Source of the DNA: CAYFKJ01 sp964528595
GTDB lineage: Bacteria; Pseudomonadota; Alphaproteobacteria; UBA2966
Length of the DNA: 52,250 bases
Assembly (NCBI GenBank): GCA_964528595.1
Contig: CAZGTM010000025.1
Span: 1 to 52,250 of the forward strand
Direction of reading: 5' to 3'
In this document: piece after piece, positions 7,162-16,449 of the stretch
How positions within the stretch are numbered: the stretch's first letter is position 1
Layout: every line of letters begins with the position of its first letter
Notes under the pieces: model-generated
The model's database searches: none
Told to the model about the DNA's origin: nothing
Seen by the model: the letters and a program-made list of their open reading frames with translations, nothing else
Made by a program: the position numbers and the translations under genes

Positions 7162-9030
7162 ATGACGGATATCGAAGTGCGGTCGGAAACGGCTTCCGAG
7201 CAACCGCCGTTTCTGCACCTCGACCGCCCACCGGCTGAAGTCGAAGTGGTGGCCGGTGCCAACGGGGAAATCGAACTTTCGTGTCCCCGCACCATGCCCG
7301 CGCACCCGGACAGTTTGCTGGATTATCTTACTGAAGCCGCCAGAGACCATGGTGACCGGATTTTTCTGGCGGAACGGGAAAACGGTGCGACAGGACCGTG
7401 GATCGAGATGACCTACAGCCAGTGCTTGGCCCGCTCCGAAGCCGTCGGCCAGTGGTTGCTGGACCGGGGATACGGACCCGAGCGCCCGGTCATGATCCTC
7501 TCGGAAAACAGCCTGGCCCACGCCGTCATAACGTTGGGCGCCATGAGCATTTCGTCTCCGGTTGCGCCCGTATCACCGGCCTATTCACTCCTGAGCCGGG
7601 ATTTCGCCAAGCTCAGGTACATCTTCGATCTGATCGAGCCCGGCCTTATTTTTGTCGAGGAGGTTGAACGCTTTGCCCGTGCCCTCGACGCCCTGGACTT
7701 GACCGGCATCGACGTGGTCGCCGTGAAGGACGGGACGGACGGGGTCATCGCCTTCGACAGCTTGCTGGAAACTCGACCGACGAAATCGGTTGCAGAAGCC
7801 CGGTCCCGCATCACGCCCGATACGGTGGGGAAAATCCTGTTCACATCCGGCTCTACCGGCATCCCCAAAGGGGTGATCAACACCCACCGCATGTTTTGCG
7901 CGGTACAGGGAATGTTGGAAGACATACGGGACATCAGCCGGGAGGACGAACCGGGCGTCGTCCTGGATTGGCTGCCCTGGCATCATACCTTTGGCGGCAA
8001 TGCCACGATGAATTCGATCCTGCGCGGCGCGGCGACGCTTTACATCGACGCCGGCAGACCGGTTCCGGGCCTGTTCGACATTACAATCCAAAATTTGCGG
8101 GAGATTGCACCAACCTATTTCTCTTGCGTGCCCGGCACCTACGCCGCGCTCGCAGATGCTTTGGAGGCCGACGATGCCTTGCGCAGGAACTTCTTCAGCC
8201 GCCTGCAGGGCATGTCTTACGGCGGAGCGGCACTACCTCAGGCGCTCTATGAACGCATGCAGTCGCTTAGTATTCGGGAACTCGGTCACCGCCTCAATCT
8301 GTCGACAGGTTACGGCGCCACGGAAACGGGTGCGCTGAATACGGCGGTATATTGGGAAACCGAGCGTATGGGCCTGATCGGGCTGCCGTTGCCGGGCGTT
8401 CGTCTGAAACTCCTCCCAGTTGGCGGCAAGTTCGAGGTCCGCGTCAAGGGACCGCAGATCATGCCGGGTTACCACAAACGCCCGGACCTCGACGCCGAAG
8501 CCTTCGATGAAAACGGCTGGTTTAAAACCGGGGACGCGGCCGTGTGGGCCGATCCTGACGATCCGCTGCAGGGTCTCGTGTTCGCCGGCCGGGTAAGTGA
8601 GGACTTCAAACTGACCAGCGGAACCTGGGTTCATACCGGCACGCTTCGGGTGGATGCACTGGCCGCGCTCTCTCCCCTGGCGTCCGATGCCCTGGTGGCG
8701 GGACACAACCGCAGCGAAGTCGGATTGTTGGTGTGGCCCAACATGGCCGCACTGAAGACCATCGCGCCGGATGTGAATCCGTCGCAGCTCCTGGACGACG
8801 ACCGCATCCGGGACAAATTCGGGGAAGCGCTGGCCGGGTACAATGCCACGGTAACGGGATCGAGCAGACGCCTTGCACGCCTTATCTTGATGGCGGAGCC
8901 GCCCAATATCGACGCCGGAGAGATTACCGACAAACGCTACATCAACCAGCGCGTTTCGCTTGAGCGCCGTTCCGATCTGGTGGAAAAGCTCTATGCCGAG
9001 CCTACGGACGACAGCGTTGTTCTGGGCTGA
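7162..9030 (+). CDS. Feruloyl-CoA-synthase-like acyl-CoA ligase
   Basis: The protein has 622 residues from ATG 7162 and belongs to the ANL adenylate-forming superfamily. The P-loop-like A3 motif is LFTSGSTGIPKGVI. The A5 motif is GYGATETG, followed by the WFKTGD motif. The C-terminal part has SEDFKLTSGTWVHTG and LVAGHNRSEVGLLVWPN, which I recognise as characteristic of the feruloyl-CoA synthase branch rather than generic fatty acyl-CoA ligases. The expected reaction is ATP-dependent CoA activation of a hydroxycinnamic or related aromatic acid. The hydratase-lyase (Ech/Fcs partner) and vanillin dehydrogenase of the classic ferulate pathway are not adjacent, so the true substrate may differ. 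Confidence 0.85.
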   Translation: MTDIEVRSETASEQPPFLHLDRPPAEVEVVAGANGEIELSCPRTMPAHPDSLLDYLTEAARDHGDRIFLAERENGATGPWIEMTYSQCLARSEAVGQWLLDRGYGPERPVMILSENSLAHAVITLGAMSISSPVAPVSPAYSLLSRDFAKLRYIFDLIEPGLIFVEEVERFARALDALDLTGIDVVAVKDGTDGVIAFDSLLETRPTKSVAEARSRITPDTVGKILFTSGSTGIPKGVINTHRMFCAVQGMLEDIRDISREDEPGVVLDWLPWHHTFGGNATMNSILRGAATLYIDAGRPVPGLFDITIQNLREIAPTYFSCVPGTYAALADALEADDALRRNFFSRLQGMSYGGAALPQALYERMQSLSIRELGHRLNLSTGYGATETGALNTAVYWETERMGLIGLPLPGVRLKLLPVGGKFEVRVKGPQIMPGYHKRPDLDAEAFDENGWFKTGDAAVWADPDDPLQGLVFAGRVSEDFKLTSGTWVHTGTLRVDALAALSPLASDALVAGHNRSEVGLLVWPNMAALKTIAPDVNPSQLLDDDRIRDKFGEALAGYNATVTGSSRRLARLILMAEPPNIDAGEITDKRYINQRVSLERRSDLVEKLYAEPTDDSVVLG

Positions 9031-9146
9031 ATATTCATCCGCAAACTGTTTGTCAGAGGGTGTCGGGAGGATTACGCTCTACCCTTTCATAGTGGGGCGC
9101 GCCGGCAACGTATCGCTGTCCGGAATCGTTGAGCGAGGAATTTTCG

Positions 9147-10091
9147 ATGGTTGATGATGCCCTCATGCAGCCCCGCTATATGGGAATGCCGACATTCATG
9201 CGCCGGCCTGTCGCCGAAACCGCCGAGGGCCTGGACATAGCTCTCATCGGCGTTCCCTTCGACGGCGGGGTTACCAATCGGCCCGGCGCCCGGCATGGAC
9301 CCCGCGAGATGCGCGACGCCTCGACAATGACGCGGGCCATACACCACGTCACGCAGATCGATCCGTTCGAGCTCTGCAGCATGGCGGATATCGGCGACGT
9401 CCCCTTCACAGCGGTCTACGACCTGGAAGCCACGGTAAACGAAATCGAAGCGTTCTTCGCCGAGGTGAAGGCCGCAGGCGCCGCGCCTTTGACGGCTGGT
9501 GGCGATCACTCCATCACCTATCCGATCCTGAAGGCGTTGGCCACAGACGGGCCGGTCGGGCTGGTGCACATCGACGCCCACACGGATACCTGGGACGCGT
9601 TTCAGGGGTCGAAATACCATCACGGTGCCCCTTTCCGCCGGGCCACCGAAGCCGGCGCCATTGACCCAAGACGGACCGTGCAAATCGGCATTCGGGGCGC
9701 CCAGAACATTTCCGATGGTTGGGACTATTCGCTCGACTCCGGCATGCGCGTCATTTTCATGGAGGAAGTCACGTCAATGGGCATCGACGCCGTGATCGAG
9801 GAGGCAAGGAACGTCGTCGGCAAGGGCCCGGTCTACATTTCATTCGACGTGGACGGTCTCGATCCCGTTTACGCGCCCGGCACCGGGACGCCGGAAATCG
9901 GCGGCCTCACGACGATCGAGGGCCAAGCATTGATCCGCGGCATGCGCGGCTTGAACATCATCGGCGGCGACGTCGTCGAGGTAGCCCCGCCGTTCGATCC
10001 CAGTGGAAACACGGCCATCGTCGGAGCCACCCTAATGTACGAAATCCTCTGCGTCATGGCCGAAGCCATCGACGCCAGAAGGAACGCCTAG
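9147..10091 (+). CDS. Agmatinase/arginase-family ureohydrolase
   Basis: The protein has 314 residues from ATG 9147 (GCGAGGA upstream; a TTG at 9129 is less likely). The binuclear Mn site is complete: His in GGDHS (118-122), HIDAHTD (141-147), and SFDVDGLDP with Asp234 and Asp236. The family hydrolyses guanidino compounds (agmatine, guanidinobutyrate, guanidinopropionate, arginine and others) to urea and an amine. Sequence alone does not separate these substrates. The last codons overlap the end of the convergent amidase gene by 4 bp. An amidase next door is compatible with use of a nitrogen-rich substrate but does not prove a shared pathway. Confidence 0.9.
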   Translation: MVDDALMQPRYMGMPTFMRRPVAETAEGLDIALIGVPFDGGVTNRPGARHGPREMRDASTMTRAIHHVTQIDPFELCSMADIGDVPFTAVYDLEATVNEIEAFFAEVKAAGAAPLTAGGDHSITYPILKALATDGPVGLVHIDAHTDTWDAFQGSKYHHGAPFRRATEAGAIDPRRTVQIGIRGAQNISDGWDYSLDSGMRVIFMEEVTSMGIDAVIEEARNVVGKGPVYISFDVDGLDPVYAPGTGTPEIGGLTTIEGQALIRGMRGLNIIGGDVVEVAPPFDPSGNTAIVGATLMYEILCVMAEAIDARRNA

Positions 10092-11518
10092 CCGGCCACC
10101 GGAGGTCGCCGATCGGCCCAGGGCTGAGCCTTCTCGAGCTGGCCCGCCAACCTGAACAACGTCGCCTCGTCACCGTAACGGGCGGCAAACTGCATCCCGA
10201 GCGGCAAGCCGTCGTCAGTCCACTGCAGTGGCAAGGTCATGGCGGGCTGTCCGGTACCGTTGAAAATCGACGTGAACCCGGAATATTCCCCAAGGCGGGT
10301 GATGTGCTGATCCCGGGTTTCCGGCGTGAAGGCAAAATAGCCCAGCGGCGCCGGTTCCCGGCACAAAGTCGGCGTCAACCAGACGTCGAAATCTTCCATG
10401 AAAGCGCCGACATCCCGCGACATTGCTTGCAGGCCCTCTATGGCGCTCAAGTAGGCACCGGCCGAAAGCGACTGGCTGCTCTGGTACATCTGCCAGGTTA
10501 GCGCCTCAAAATCGGCTTCCGCTGGCTCTTTGCCGATTGTCCGTGACCAGTAATCAATCGTCCAACCGAGCAATCCAACCCAAGTCTTACCGAATGACTT
10601 GAGCGTCCTTGGCCGGTCAATTTCCGGCTCGCTCTCGACCACATCATGGCCAAGTTCAACGCACAAGTTCGCCGTGGCTTCCAATGCGTTCCGACACTTC
10701 GCCGTTACCTCAACACCGGTCAAGGGCAGGGAGGAGAAAGCGATACGCAACCGCCCGGGGTCTCGATCTACCTCTTGGTCATAGGGCAATTCCTGTGTGC
10801 TCGGCCAATAGGGATCACCGATCCCCGGTCCGGCGGTCGCTTCTAATATCACGGCGCTGTCACGAACGCTGCGGGTCACGACGTGTTCATGAACAATTCC
10901 ACCACCGATATCGCCATAATGAGGCGCCAGGGTGTTGCGACCCCGTGTCGGTTTCAATCCCACAAGACCGCAGCACGAAGCGGGTATGCGTATAGAGCCG
11001 CCGCCGTCATTGGCGTGGGCAGCGGGAACAATGCCTGCGGCAACTGCCGCTGACGATCCCCCGGAGGACCCGCCCGTTCCCAGTTCGGTGTTCCAGGAAT
11101 TTCGGGCTGCTCCAAAAAGTTCGGGCTCCGTCGTCGGCAATAGACCGAATTCAGGTGTGTTGGTTTTACCGAAGACATTCAGACCGGCATCCAGAAACCG
11201 TGTTGTCAGGTCACAATTGACAGGAGAAACATAATCGCTCAAGAAGCGCGATCCTTCCGCCATCGGCGTACCGGCCAGTTCTGCCGCCAAATCTTTCAGC
11301 AGGAAAGGTACGCCAGCCAGAGGGCCGTCGCCGGGCGACTTGGCGCTGTCCCTGCCCCGTTCGTAGAGTGGCGTGACAATCGCGTTGATCTTGGGATTGA
11401 TGCGTTCCGCCCGCTCGATCGCCGCCTCCAACAATTCGCCGGCAGAGACGTCACCGTTGCGAACCAGTTCAGCCTGCGCGGTCGCGTCCATGAAGGCGGT
11501 TTCATCGGCGAGGGTCAT
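10088..11518 (-). CDS. Amidase-signature family hydrolase
   Basis: The protein has 476 residues with the amidase signature Ser-Ser-Lys triad: Lys75 in FLLKDLAAE, the Gly/Ser loop GTGGSSGGSSAAVAAG (148-163) with the cis-Ser, and nucleophile Ser175 in DGGGSIRIPAS. There is no N-terminal signal, so it is cytoplasmic. It is not GatA: no gatB/gatC neighbours and different flanking sequence. It cleaves carboxylic or aryl amides of unknown identity. It is divergent from the halohydrin-dehalogenase-like gene (88 bp apart), which could mean a common promoter region. Confidence 0.9.
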   Translation of the reverse strand: MTLADETAFMDATAQAELVRNGDVSAGELLEAAIERAERINPKINAIVTPLYERGRDSAKSPGDGPLAGVPFLLKDLAAELAGTPMAEGSRFLSDYVSPVNCDLTTRFLDAGLNVFGKTNTPEFGLLPTTEPELFGAARNSWNTELGTGGSSGGSSAAVAAGIVPAAHANDGGGSIRIPASCCGLVGLKPTRGRNTLAPHYGDIGGGIVHEHVVTRSVRDSAVILEATAGPGIGDPYWPSTQELPYDQEVDRDPGRLRIAFSSLPLTGVEVTAKCRNALEATANLCVELGHDVVESEPEIDRPRTLKSFGKTWVGLLGWTIDYWSRTIGKEPAEADFEALTWQMYQSSQSLSAGAYLSAIEGLQAMSRDVGAFMEDFDVWLTPTLCREPAPLGYFAFTPETRDQHITRLGEYSGFTSIFNGTGQPAMTLPLQWTDDGLPLGMQFAARYGDEATLFRLAGQLEKAQPWADRRPPVAG

Positions 11519-11606
11519 TTACATCTCCCAAGTCTGGTTTCGAATTTCTTCTACCGCGGGAACGCAGGTATCATAGGCTAGCAAATCGTTCGGGGAGATA
11601 CATCAT

Positions 11607-12338
11607 ATGCTTCAGGACACCGTCGTCCTCGTCACAAACGTCACAAATTTCGCCGGCCTGCCCGCCGCCCGGGAGATGGCGTCACAAGGCGCAACCGTGC
11701 TGGCTTATGATTCCGGATTTACCGAGGCCGAGGCGCGCGACGCCTTCGAGAGTGAGAATGCCGGCGTGAAGGCGTTAAGCGCCCAGGAACCCGGCGACCT
11801 GGTCAAGGAGGCGCTCGCCTTGCACGGCCGCATCGATGTCCTGGTGAACAACGACATCGGTGACGCCAAACGGGCCAAGGTTGAAGAGGCGGACGCCGAC
11901 GACATGCGTCGGGCTTTGGAGGACATGGTCGTTGCCCCCTACACCCTCACCGGCGCTGTCGTACCCTCAATGAAGGAACGCAAGCGCGGCAAGATCATCT
12001 TCGTCACATCGGCGACACCCCTTCGCGGTCTGCCCAACTACTCTATGTATGTCACTGCGCGCGGCGCCACCAACGCCATGACGCTGACGCTGGCCCACGA
12101 ATTGGCTGGACACAATATCCAGGTCAACGCCCTGGCGCCCAATTACGTCGAAAGCCCGGCCTACTTTCCCAAGGAGTTGGTCGAGGATCCAGAAACGCTG
12201 GCCAAGATCACCAAGAATATTCCGCTCGGACGCCTGGCCAAGCCGGAGGAGGTTGGCAAGGTTCTGGCCTTCCTGGCATCGGACGCTTCGAGCTTTATTA
12301 CCGGTCACGTGCTGCCCTACGCCGGCGGCTGGGCCTAA
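11607..12338 (+). CDS. Halohydrin dehalogenase-type SDR relative
   Basis: The protein has 243 residues with an SDR fold, but the glycine-rich NAD motif is replaced by VTNVTNFAG (9-17). This fits the halohydrin dehalogenase fingerprint T-x4-F-x-G (T10, F15, G17). The catalytic set is Ser135 (TSATP), Tyr148 and Arg152, spaced S-x12-Y-x3-R, with Arg in place of the SDR Lys. Other stretches resemble HheC as I remember it: EP-x-(D/E)L near 61, LVNNDI, IIFVTSATP, and the halide-site region APNY at 177-180. Enzymes of this family convert vicinal halohydrins to epoxides plus halide without a nicotinamide cofactor. It is followed 29 bp later by a normal SDR. Assignment rests on motifs, and activity is inferred. 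Confidence 0.82.
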   Translation: MLQDTVVLVTNVTNFAGLPAAREMASQGATVLAYDSGFTEAEARDAFESENAGVKALSAQEPGDLVKEALALHGRIDVLVNNDIGDAKRAKVEEADADDMRRALEDMVVAPYTLTGAVVPSMKERKRGKIIFVTSATPLRGLPNYSMYVTARGATNAMTLTLAHELAGHNIQVNALAPNYVESPAYFPKELVEDPETLAKITKNIPLGRLAKPEEVGKVLAFLASDASSFITGHVLPYAGGWA

Positions 12339-12367
12339 CCGATCACACTGGAACTGGAGAAGATTGC

Positions 12368-13141
12368 ATGTTTGATCTTACCGGCAAGGTTGCCGTTATC
12401 ACCGGCTCATCCAAAGGCATCGGCCGCGCCATGGCGGAACAGATGGCATTAGCGGGTGCGAAGGTTGTGGTCTCGTCACGCAAGGCGACGCCGTGCGACG
12501 AGGTCGCGGCGGCGATCAACGAGGCCGGCGGTGAGGCCATCGCCATCCCCTGTCACATCGGCGACAAAGAACAGCTTCAGGCCCTGGTCGACGGCACGAT
12601 GGAGAAATGGGGCCGGATCGACAGCCTGGTCTGCAACGCGGCGGCCAATCCGTTCTACGGCCCGCTATCCGAGATTCCGGATGAGCTCTTCGACAAGACC
12701 ATGGAGACCAATATCCGGTCCAACCTGTGGCTTGCCAACATGGCGCTGCCGCAGATGGCGGAGCGCAAGGACGGCACCGTCATCATCACTTCCAGCATCG
12801 GCGGCCTGAAGGGAAGCGCCGTCCTGGGCACCTACGCCATTTCCAAGGCGGCGGACATGCAGCTTGCGCGCAACCTGGCCGTCGAATGGGGGCATTCCAA
12901 CATCCGCGTCAACTGCATCGCACCGGGTCTGGTGCGAACGGATATGGCGCGGGCATTGTGGGAAAACCCCGACACCTACAAACGGGTGTGCGCCACCTCT
13001 CCGCTGGGCCGTATCGGCGAACCCGACGAAATCGCCGGCGCCGCGGTCTTCCTGGCCTCCGACGCGGGCGCCTTCATCACCGGCCATACCCTGGTGATCG
13101 ACGGCGGCGTCACCATCGCCGACCCGCCACAGGTGAGTTGA
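12368..13141 (+). CDS. Classical short-chain dehydrogenase/reductase
   Basis: The protein has 257 residues with an intact NAD(P) motif TGSSKGIG (12-19), catalytic Ser143, Tyr156 and Lys160 (YAISK), and the C-terminal IDGG. The Ser/Arg pair SSRK after the second strand might favour NADP. It is transcribed in line with the dehalogenase-type gene upstream, probably as a two-gene operon, and could oxidise an alcohol from the same pathway. The substrate is not known. Confidence 0.9.
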   Translation: MFDLTGKVAVITGSSKGIGRAMAEQMALAGAKVVVSSRKATPCDEVAAAINEAGGEAIAIPCHIGDKEQLQALVDGTMEKWGRIDSLVCNAAANPFYGPLSEIPDELFDKTMETNIRSNLWLANMALPQMAERKDGTVIITSSIGGLKGSAVLGTYAISKAADMQLARNLAVEWGHSNIRVNCIAPGLVRTDMARALWENPDTYKRVCATSPLGRIGEPDEIAGAAVFLASDAGAFITGHTLVIDGGVTIADPPQVS

Positions 13142-13156
13142 CGAAGGCGAGATTGA

Positions 13157-14242
13157 CTAGGAAGCTTCGAGCCCGTTGAGAGCCTTGCGCGATATCTCCA
13201 GGGCGCGCTGCCAGACACTTTCTTTCCACTCAGCTTCTTCGCCGAAGAAGGCCGCGCGGACGTCTTTCTTGATGGCGCGGCCGAGTTCTGAATCCACCTC
13301 ACCGTGAAGATGAAGCCAATTGTCGGCCCTCAAGGCCTGCAAGACGTCCTGCGGCGGAATGGTGCCGTATTCGAGCGCGATTGCCGTGAATTCGACAGGT
13401 CCGAGGGCTTTCAGGTAACCCTGATCGATCGTCCCCTGCACCTCCGCCGACACGGAATCCCCGGCTGACGGCGACTTGACGTCGTCGCCATACCATTGGC
13501 GGGCGCGTTCATAGTCGCCGCCGCGTCCGCCGTCCACCGAGATCAATTCGCCAAAACCACGCGGGCCCAGCCCGGTGTGAAGATCGATAAACGCGACCTT
13601 ACTGGCGCCGCGGCACCACGACCCCGCATTTTCCTCAATCAGGCGGCGCGACCAGGTCGGCTGCCGTCCGCCGTAAAACAAACCGTCAGCATGATCGTAC
13701 TGTCCGGTCGACACAGCAGCCTGGAAGGCGAACATACCCCGGGTTTCGATGAACTCTGCGATCGCCTTGTCCGCCGCCTCACGTGCCGGGCCCTCCCAGT
13801 TCGCGGGCACAAGCCTGTCGTGCACTTCGTCATAGTCTGGGTTAGCCGGTAGATCTTTATCGAAATCCTGAAAATTGCGGTTGAGGTCGACGTTGTCTTC
13901 GGTCACGCGCCGGCCATGGGCGAAGCCATGGGGATTGTGGGCGTGAACCAGAACCAGCGCCGTGCCGGTGGGCAATTCATTCTGCAGCCCGTTCTTCAGC
14001 ATGCTGATTTGGATGCCAGAGCCGCAATAACCCTCAATGCCGTGGGTCGCCGAGGCGACCACTAAAACCCGCTCAGCCTCGTCCGGTCCGAACCTGACAA
14101 TATCCGCCGCGAGTTCGCCGCCGTCCGGCCCTTTCAGCGGATGAAGGTAGGTTTCCGGCGTAGCGCCAGCCTCGCTAACCGCGGCTAGGAACTTGGACCT
14201 GGCTTCGGCATAGGTCTCGGAATAATTCTCAGTGACCGTCAC
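13157..14242 (-). CDS. DUF2817 (M14-like zinc carboxypeptidase-fold) protein
   Basis: The protein has 361 residues. The segment VVASATHGIEGYCGSG carries the H-x2-E zinc pair (His67, Glu70) of M14-like metallopeptidases. A third ligand is likely in FIDLHTGLG, and LNRNFQDF corresponds to the Asn-Arg substrate-binding region. This matches the DUF2817 group, whose members are predicted peptidases or deacylases without a firm substrate. There is no signal peptide, so it is likely cytosolic. It stops 16 bp from the convergent SDR, and the fadB-type gene lies 18 bp upstream on the same strand, so it may be a downstream member of that transcript. Confidence 0.82.
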   Translation of the reverse strand: MTVTENYSETYAEARSKFLAAVSEAGATPETYLHPLKGPDGGELAADIVRFGPDEAERVLVVASATHGIEGYCGSGIQISMLKNGLQNELPTGTALVLVHAHNPHGFAHGRRVTEDNVDLNRNFQDFDKDLPANPDYDEVHDRLVPANWEGPAREAADKAIAEFIETRGMFAFQAAVSTGQYDHADGLFYGGRQPTWSRRLIEENAGSWCRGASKVAFIDLHTGLGPRGFGELISVDGGRGGDYERARQWYGDDVKSPSAGDSVSAEVQGTIDQGYLKALGPVEFTAIALEYGTIPPQDVLQALRADNWLHLHGEVDSELGRAIKKDVRAAFFGEEAEWKESVWQRALEISRKALNGLEAS

Positions 14243-14260
14243 GACCCACTGCCCTCCCGG

Positions 14261-16366
14261 TTAGCCTTCCCAGTCTTTGAACCCCTTGCCTTCAGCGGCA
14301 AGTTTGGCGAGCAAGGGCGAGGGCTCCCAGAACACCGCGCCATGCTGTTCCTTGTACTTGAGCAAGGCTTCAAGGATCACGTCGAGACCAATGGTATCGG
14401 CCCAGAACATAGGGCCACCCCGGTACGGCGGGAAGCCGTAGCCGTTGAGCCAGATGACGTCGATATCGCCGGGGCGCAGGGCAATGCCCTCCTCCAGGAT
14501 CTTGGCGCCTTCGTTGACCAGCGGATAAAAGCAGCGCTCGAGGATTTCCTGGTCGGAAACCTCCCGCCGTTCGATGCCGCTGGCAGCGGCGGCCTGTTTG
14601 ATGATCTCGTCGACCTCGGGATCCGGCGTCGGCGTGCGGCTGCCTTCCTCATAGAGGTACCAACCCTTGCCCGTCTTTTGGCCGAAACGGCCCTGCTCGC
14701 AGATGCGGTCGCCGATGTCGCAGTAACGTACATCGTTGGGCCGGTTTGCGGCATTGGCCTTGCGGATACGCCAGCCGACATCGTTGCCCGCCAGATCACC
14801 CATGGTAAAGGGTCCCATGGCGAGGCCGAAGTCGAACACCACGCGGTCGACCTGTTCGGGGCTGGCGCCTTCTTCGATCAGGAAGGCCGCCTCCCGCATG
14901 TAGGGGTGCAGCATGCGGTTGCCCACGAAGCCGTCGCAGACGCCGACCATGACGCCGACTTTGCCGATGCGCTTGGAAATTTTCATCATCGTCGCCACGA
15001 CATCCGTCGCGGTTTTTTCGCCGCGAACGTTCTCCAGCAGGCGCATGACGTTGGCCGGTGAAAAGAAGTGCATGCCCGCAACGTCTTCCGGCCGCTTGGT
15101 GGCCGTTGCGATTTCGTCGATGTTCAACGTGGAGGTGTTCGATGCCAGAATCGCGCCCGGTTTGCAGACTTCGTCAAGCTTGCCGAATATCTCCTTCTTG
15201 ATATCCATTTCCTCGAAGGCCGCTTCGATGACGACATCGGCATCCTTGAGATCGTCGTATTCCAGCGTGCCGGTGATCAGCCCCATGGCCTGGTCCATCC
15301 TGTCTTGTGAAAGACGGGCCTTCTTGACCGTGGCGGCGTAATTGCCGCTGATGATGCCGAGGCCCTTATCCAAAGCCTCCTGGGATGTTTCCAAGACGGT
15401 CACTGGAATGCCCGCGTTGGCAAAGTTCATCGCGATGCCGCCGCCCATCGTACCGCAGCCGATGATGGCCGCCGAATTGATCTCGCGGACCGGCGTCTCC
15501 TTGGTCACGTCGGGGATCTTGTTGGCGCCGCGTTCGGTGAAAAAGGCGTAGCGTAATCCTGCTGACTGGGGCGAGCCTAGACACTCGGTAAAGCGGGCGC
15601 GTTCGTTTTTCAAGCCTTCCTCAAACGGCAGTTCAACGGCATCGCGCACGCAATCGACGATCTTGTCGGGCGCAAAGTACCCCCGTGTCCGCCGCGCCAT
15701 GGATTTGCGGAAGTCCGCATAGAATTGCTCGTTGCCCCGCATCGGGATTGTATGTTGGTCCATGTCGCGGATGCGCATCAACGGACGGTTTTCGGCAACG
15801 ACCTTTTCGGCAAAAGCAATAGTGCCGGCCAGCAGGTCGTCTTCGACAACGTCATCCACCACACCCAATTTGAGTGCCTCAGCTGCGCCGATGGGATTTC
15901 CGCTGACGATCATGGGCAGGGCTTTTTCCGGGCCAATCAGGCGTGGCAGGCGCTGGGTGCCGCCCGCTCCCGGCAGGATGCCGAGCTTCACTTCGGGAAG
16001 GCCCACCTTGCCGGACGCCAGGGCAACGCGGAAGTGGCAGGCCAGGGCGGTTTCCAGACCCCCGCCCAGCGCCGTACCGTGGATCGCCGAGATGACCGGC
16101 TTGGCTGTATCCTCGATGGTGCTGATCACCGTGTTGAGGTCGGGATCCTTCGGCGGTTTGCCAAACTCCGTGATATCCGCGCCCGCCATGTAGGTCCGGC
16201 CTTCACCGATAATAATGATGGCTTTTACCTCATCATCGGCGGCGCCTTCCTCGACACCTTCCTTGATGCCCAGGCGGACGGCGTGCGAGAGCGCGTTGAC
16301 CGGCGGATTATCGACCGTGACGACGCCGATGGCGCCCTGCTTGGAGAACGATACGGGGGAGCTCAT
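14261..16366 (-). CDS. fadB-like: Bifunctional enoyl-CoA hydratase / 3-hydroxyacyl-CoA dehydrogenase
   Basis: The protein has 701 residues. An N-terminal crotonase domain (about 1-190) has the oxyanion-hole loops GADITEF and HGTALGGGLE. An NAD-binding 3-hydroxyacyl-CoA dehydrogenase domain follows (about 295-480) with IIGCGTMGGGIA, then two C-terminal helical 3HCDH domains. It catalyses the second and third steps of beta-oxidation. The thiolase subunit (FadA) is not adjacent. The stop-to-start distance to the Liv operon is small and both are on the minus strand, so acid uptake and beta-oxidation could be co-regulated. FadB and FadJ types cannot be separated confidently here. Confidence 0.93.
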   Translation of the reverse strand: MSSPVSFSKQGAIGVVTVDNPPVNALSHAVRLGIKEGVEEGAADDEVKAIIIIGEGRTYMAGADITEFGKPPKDPDLNTVISTIEDTAKPVISAIHGTALGGGLETALACHFRVALASGKVGLPEVKLGILPGAGGTQRLPRLIGPEKALPMIVSGNPIGAAEALKLGVVDDVVEDDLLAGTIAFAEKVVAENRPLMRIRDMDQHTIPMRGNEQFYADFRKSMARRTRGYFAPDKIVDCVRDAVELPFEEGLKNERARFTECLGSPQSAGLRYAFFTERGANKIPDVTKETPVREINSAAIIGCGTMGGGIAMNFANAGIPVTVLETSQEALDKGLGIISGNYAATVKKARLSQDRMDQAMGLITGTLEYDDLKDADVVIEAAFEEMDIKKEIFGKLDEVCKPGAILASNTSTLNIDEIATATKRPEDVAGMHFFSPANVMRLLENVRGEKTATDVVATMMKISKRIGKVGVMVGVCDGFVGNRMLHPYMREAAFLIEEGASPEQVDRVVFDFGLAMGPFTMGDLAGNDVGWRIRKANAANRPNDVRYCDIGDRICEQGRFGQKTGKGWYLYEEGSRTPTPDPEVDEIIKQAAAASGIERREVSDQEILERCFYPLVNEGAKILEEGIALRPGDIDVIWLNGYGFPPYRGGPMFWADTIGLDVILEALLKYKEQHGAVFWEPSPLLAKLAAEGKGFKDWEG

Positions 16367-16401
16367 GTTTCTGCCTCTTTGCGTGAGTATTAGAACCGGA
16401 C

Positions 16402-16422
16402 GGGGCGGCCCGAAGCCGCCCC
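16402..16422 (-). other. UUCG-type hairpin between livF and the fadB-like gene
   Basis: GGGGCGGC (16402-16409) pairs perfectly with GCCGCCCC (16415-16422). On the minus-strand transcript the loop is TTCGG, the very stable C(UUCG)G type. No T-run follows, so it is more likely an mRNA-stability or processing hairpin, or a weak terminator, than a full intrinsic terminator. Confidence 0.5.
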
Positions 16423-16449
16423 CTGTTTAAGATTATTCGCGGCCGTGAC

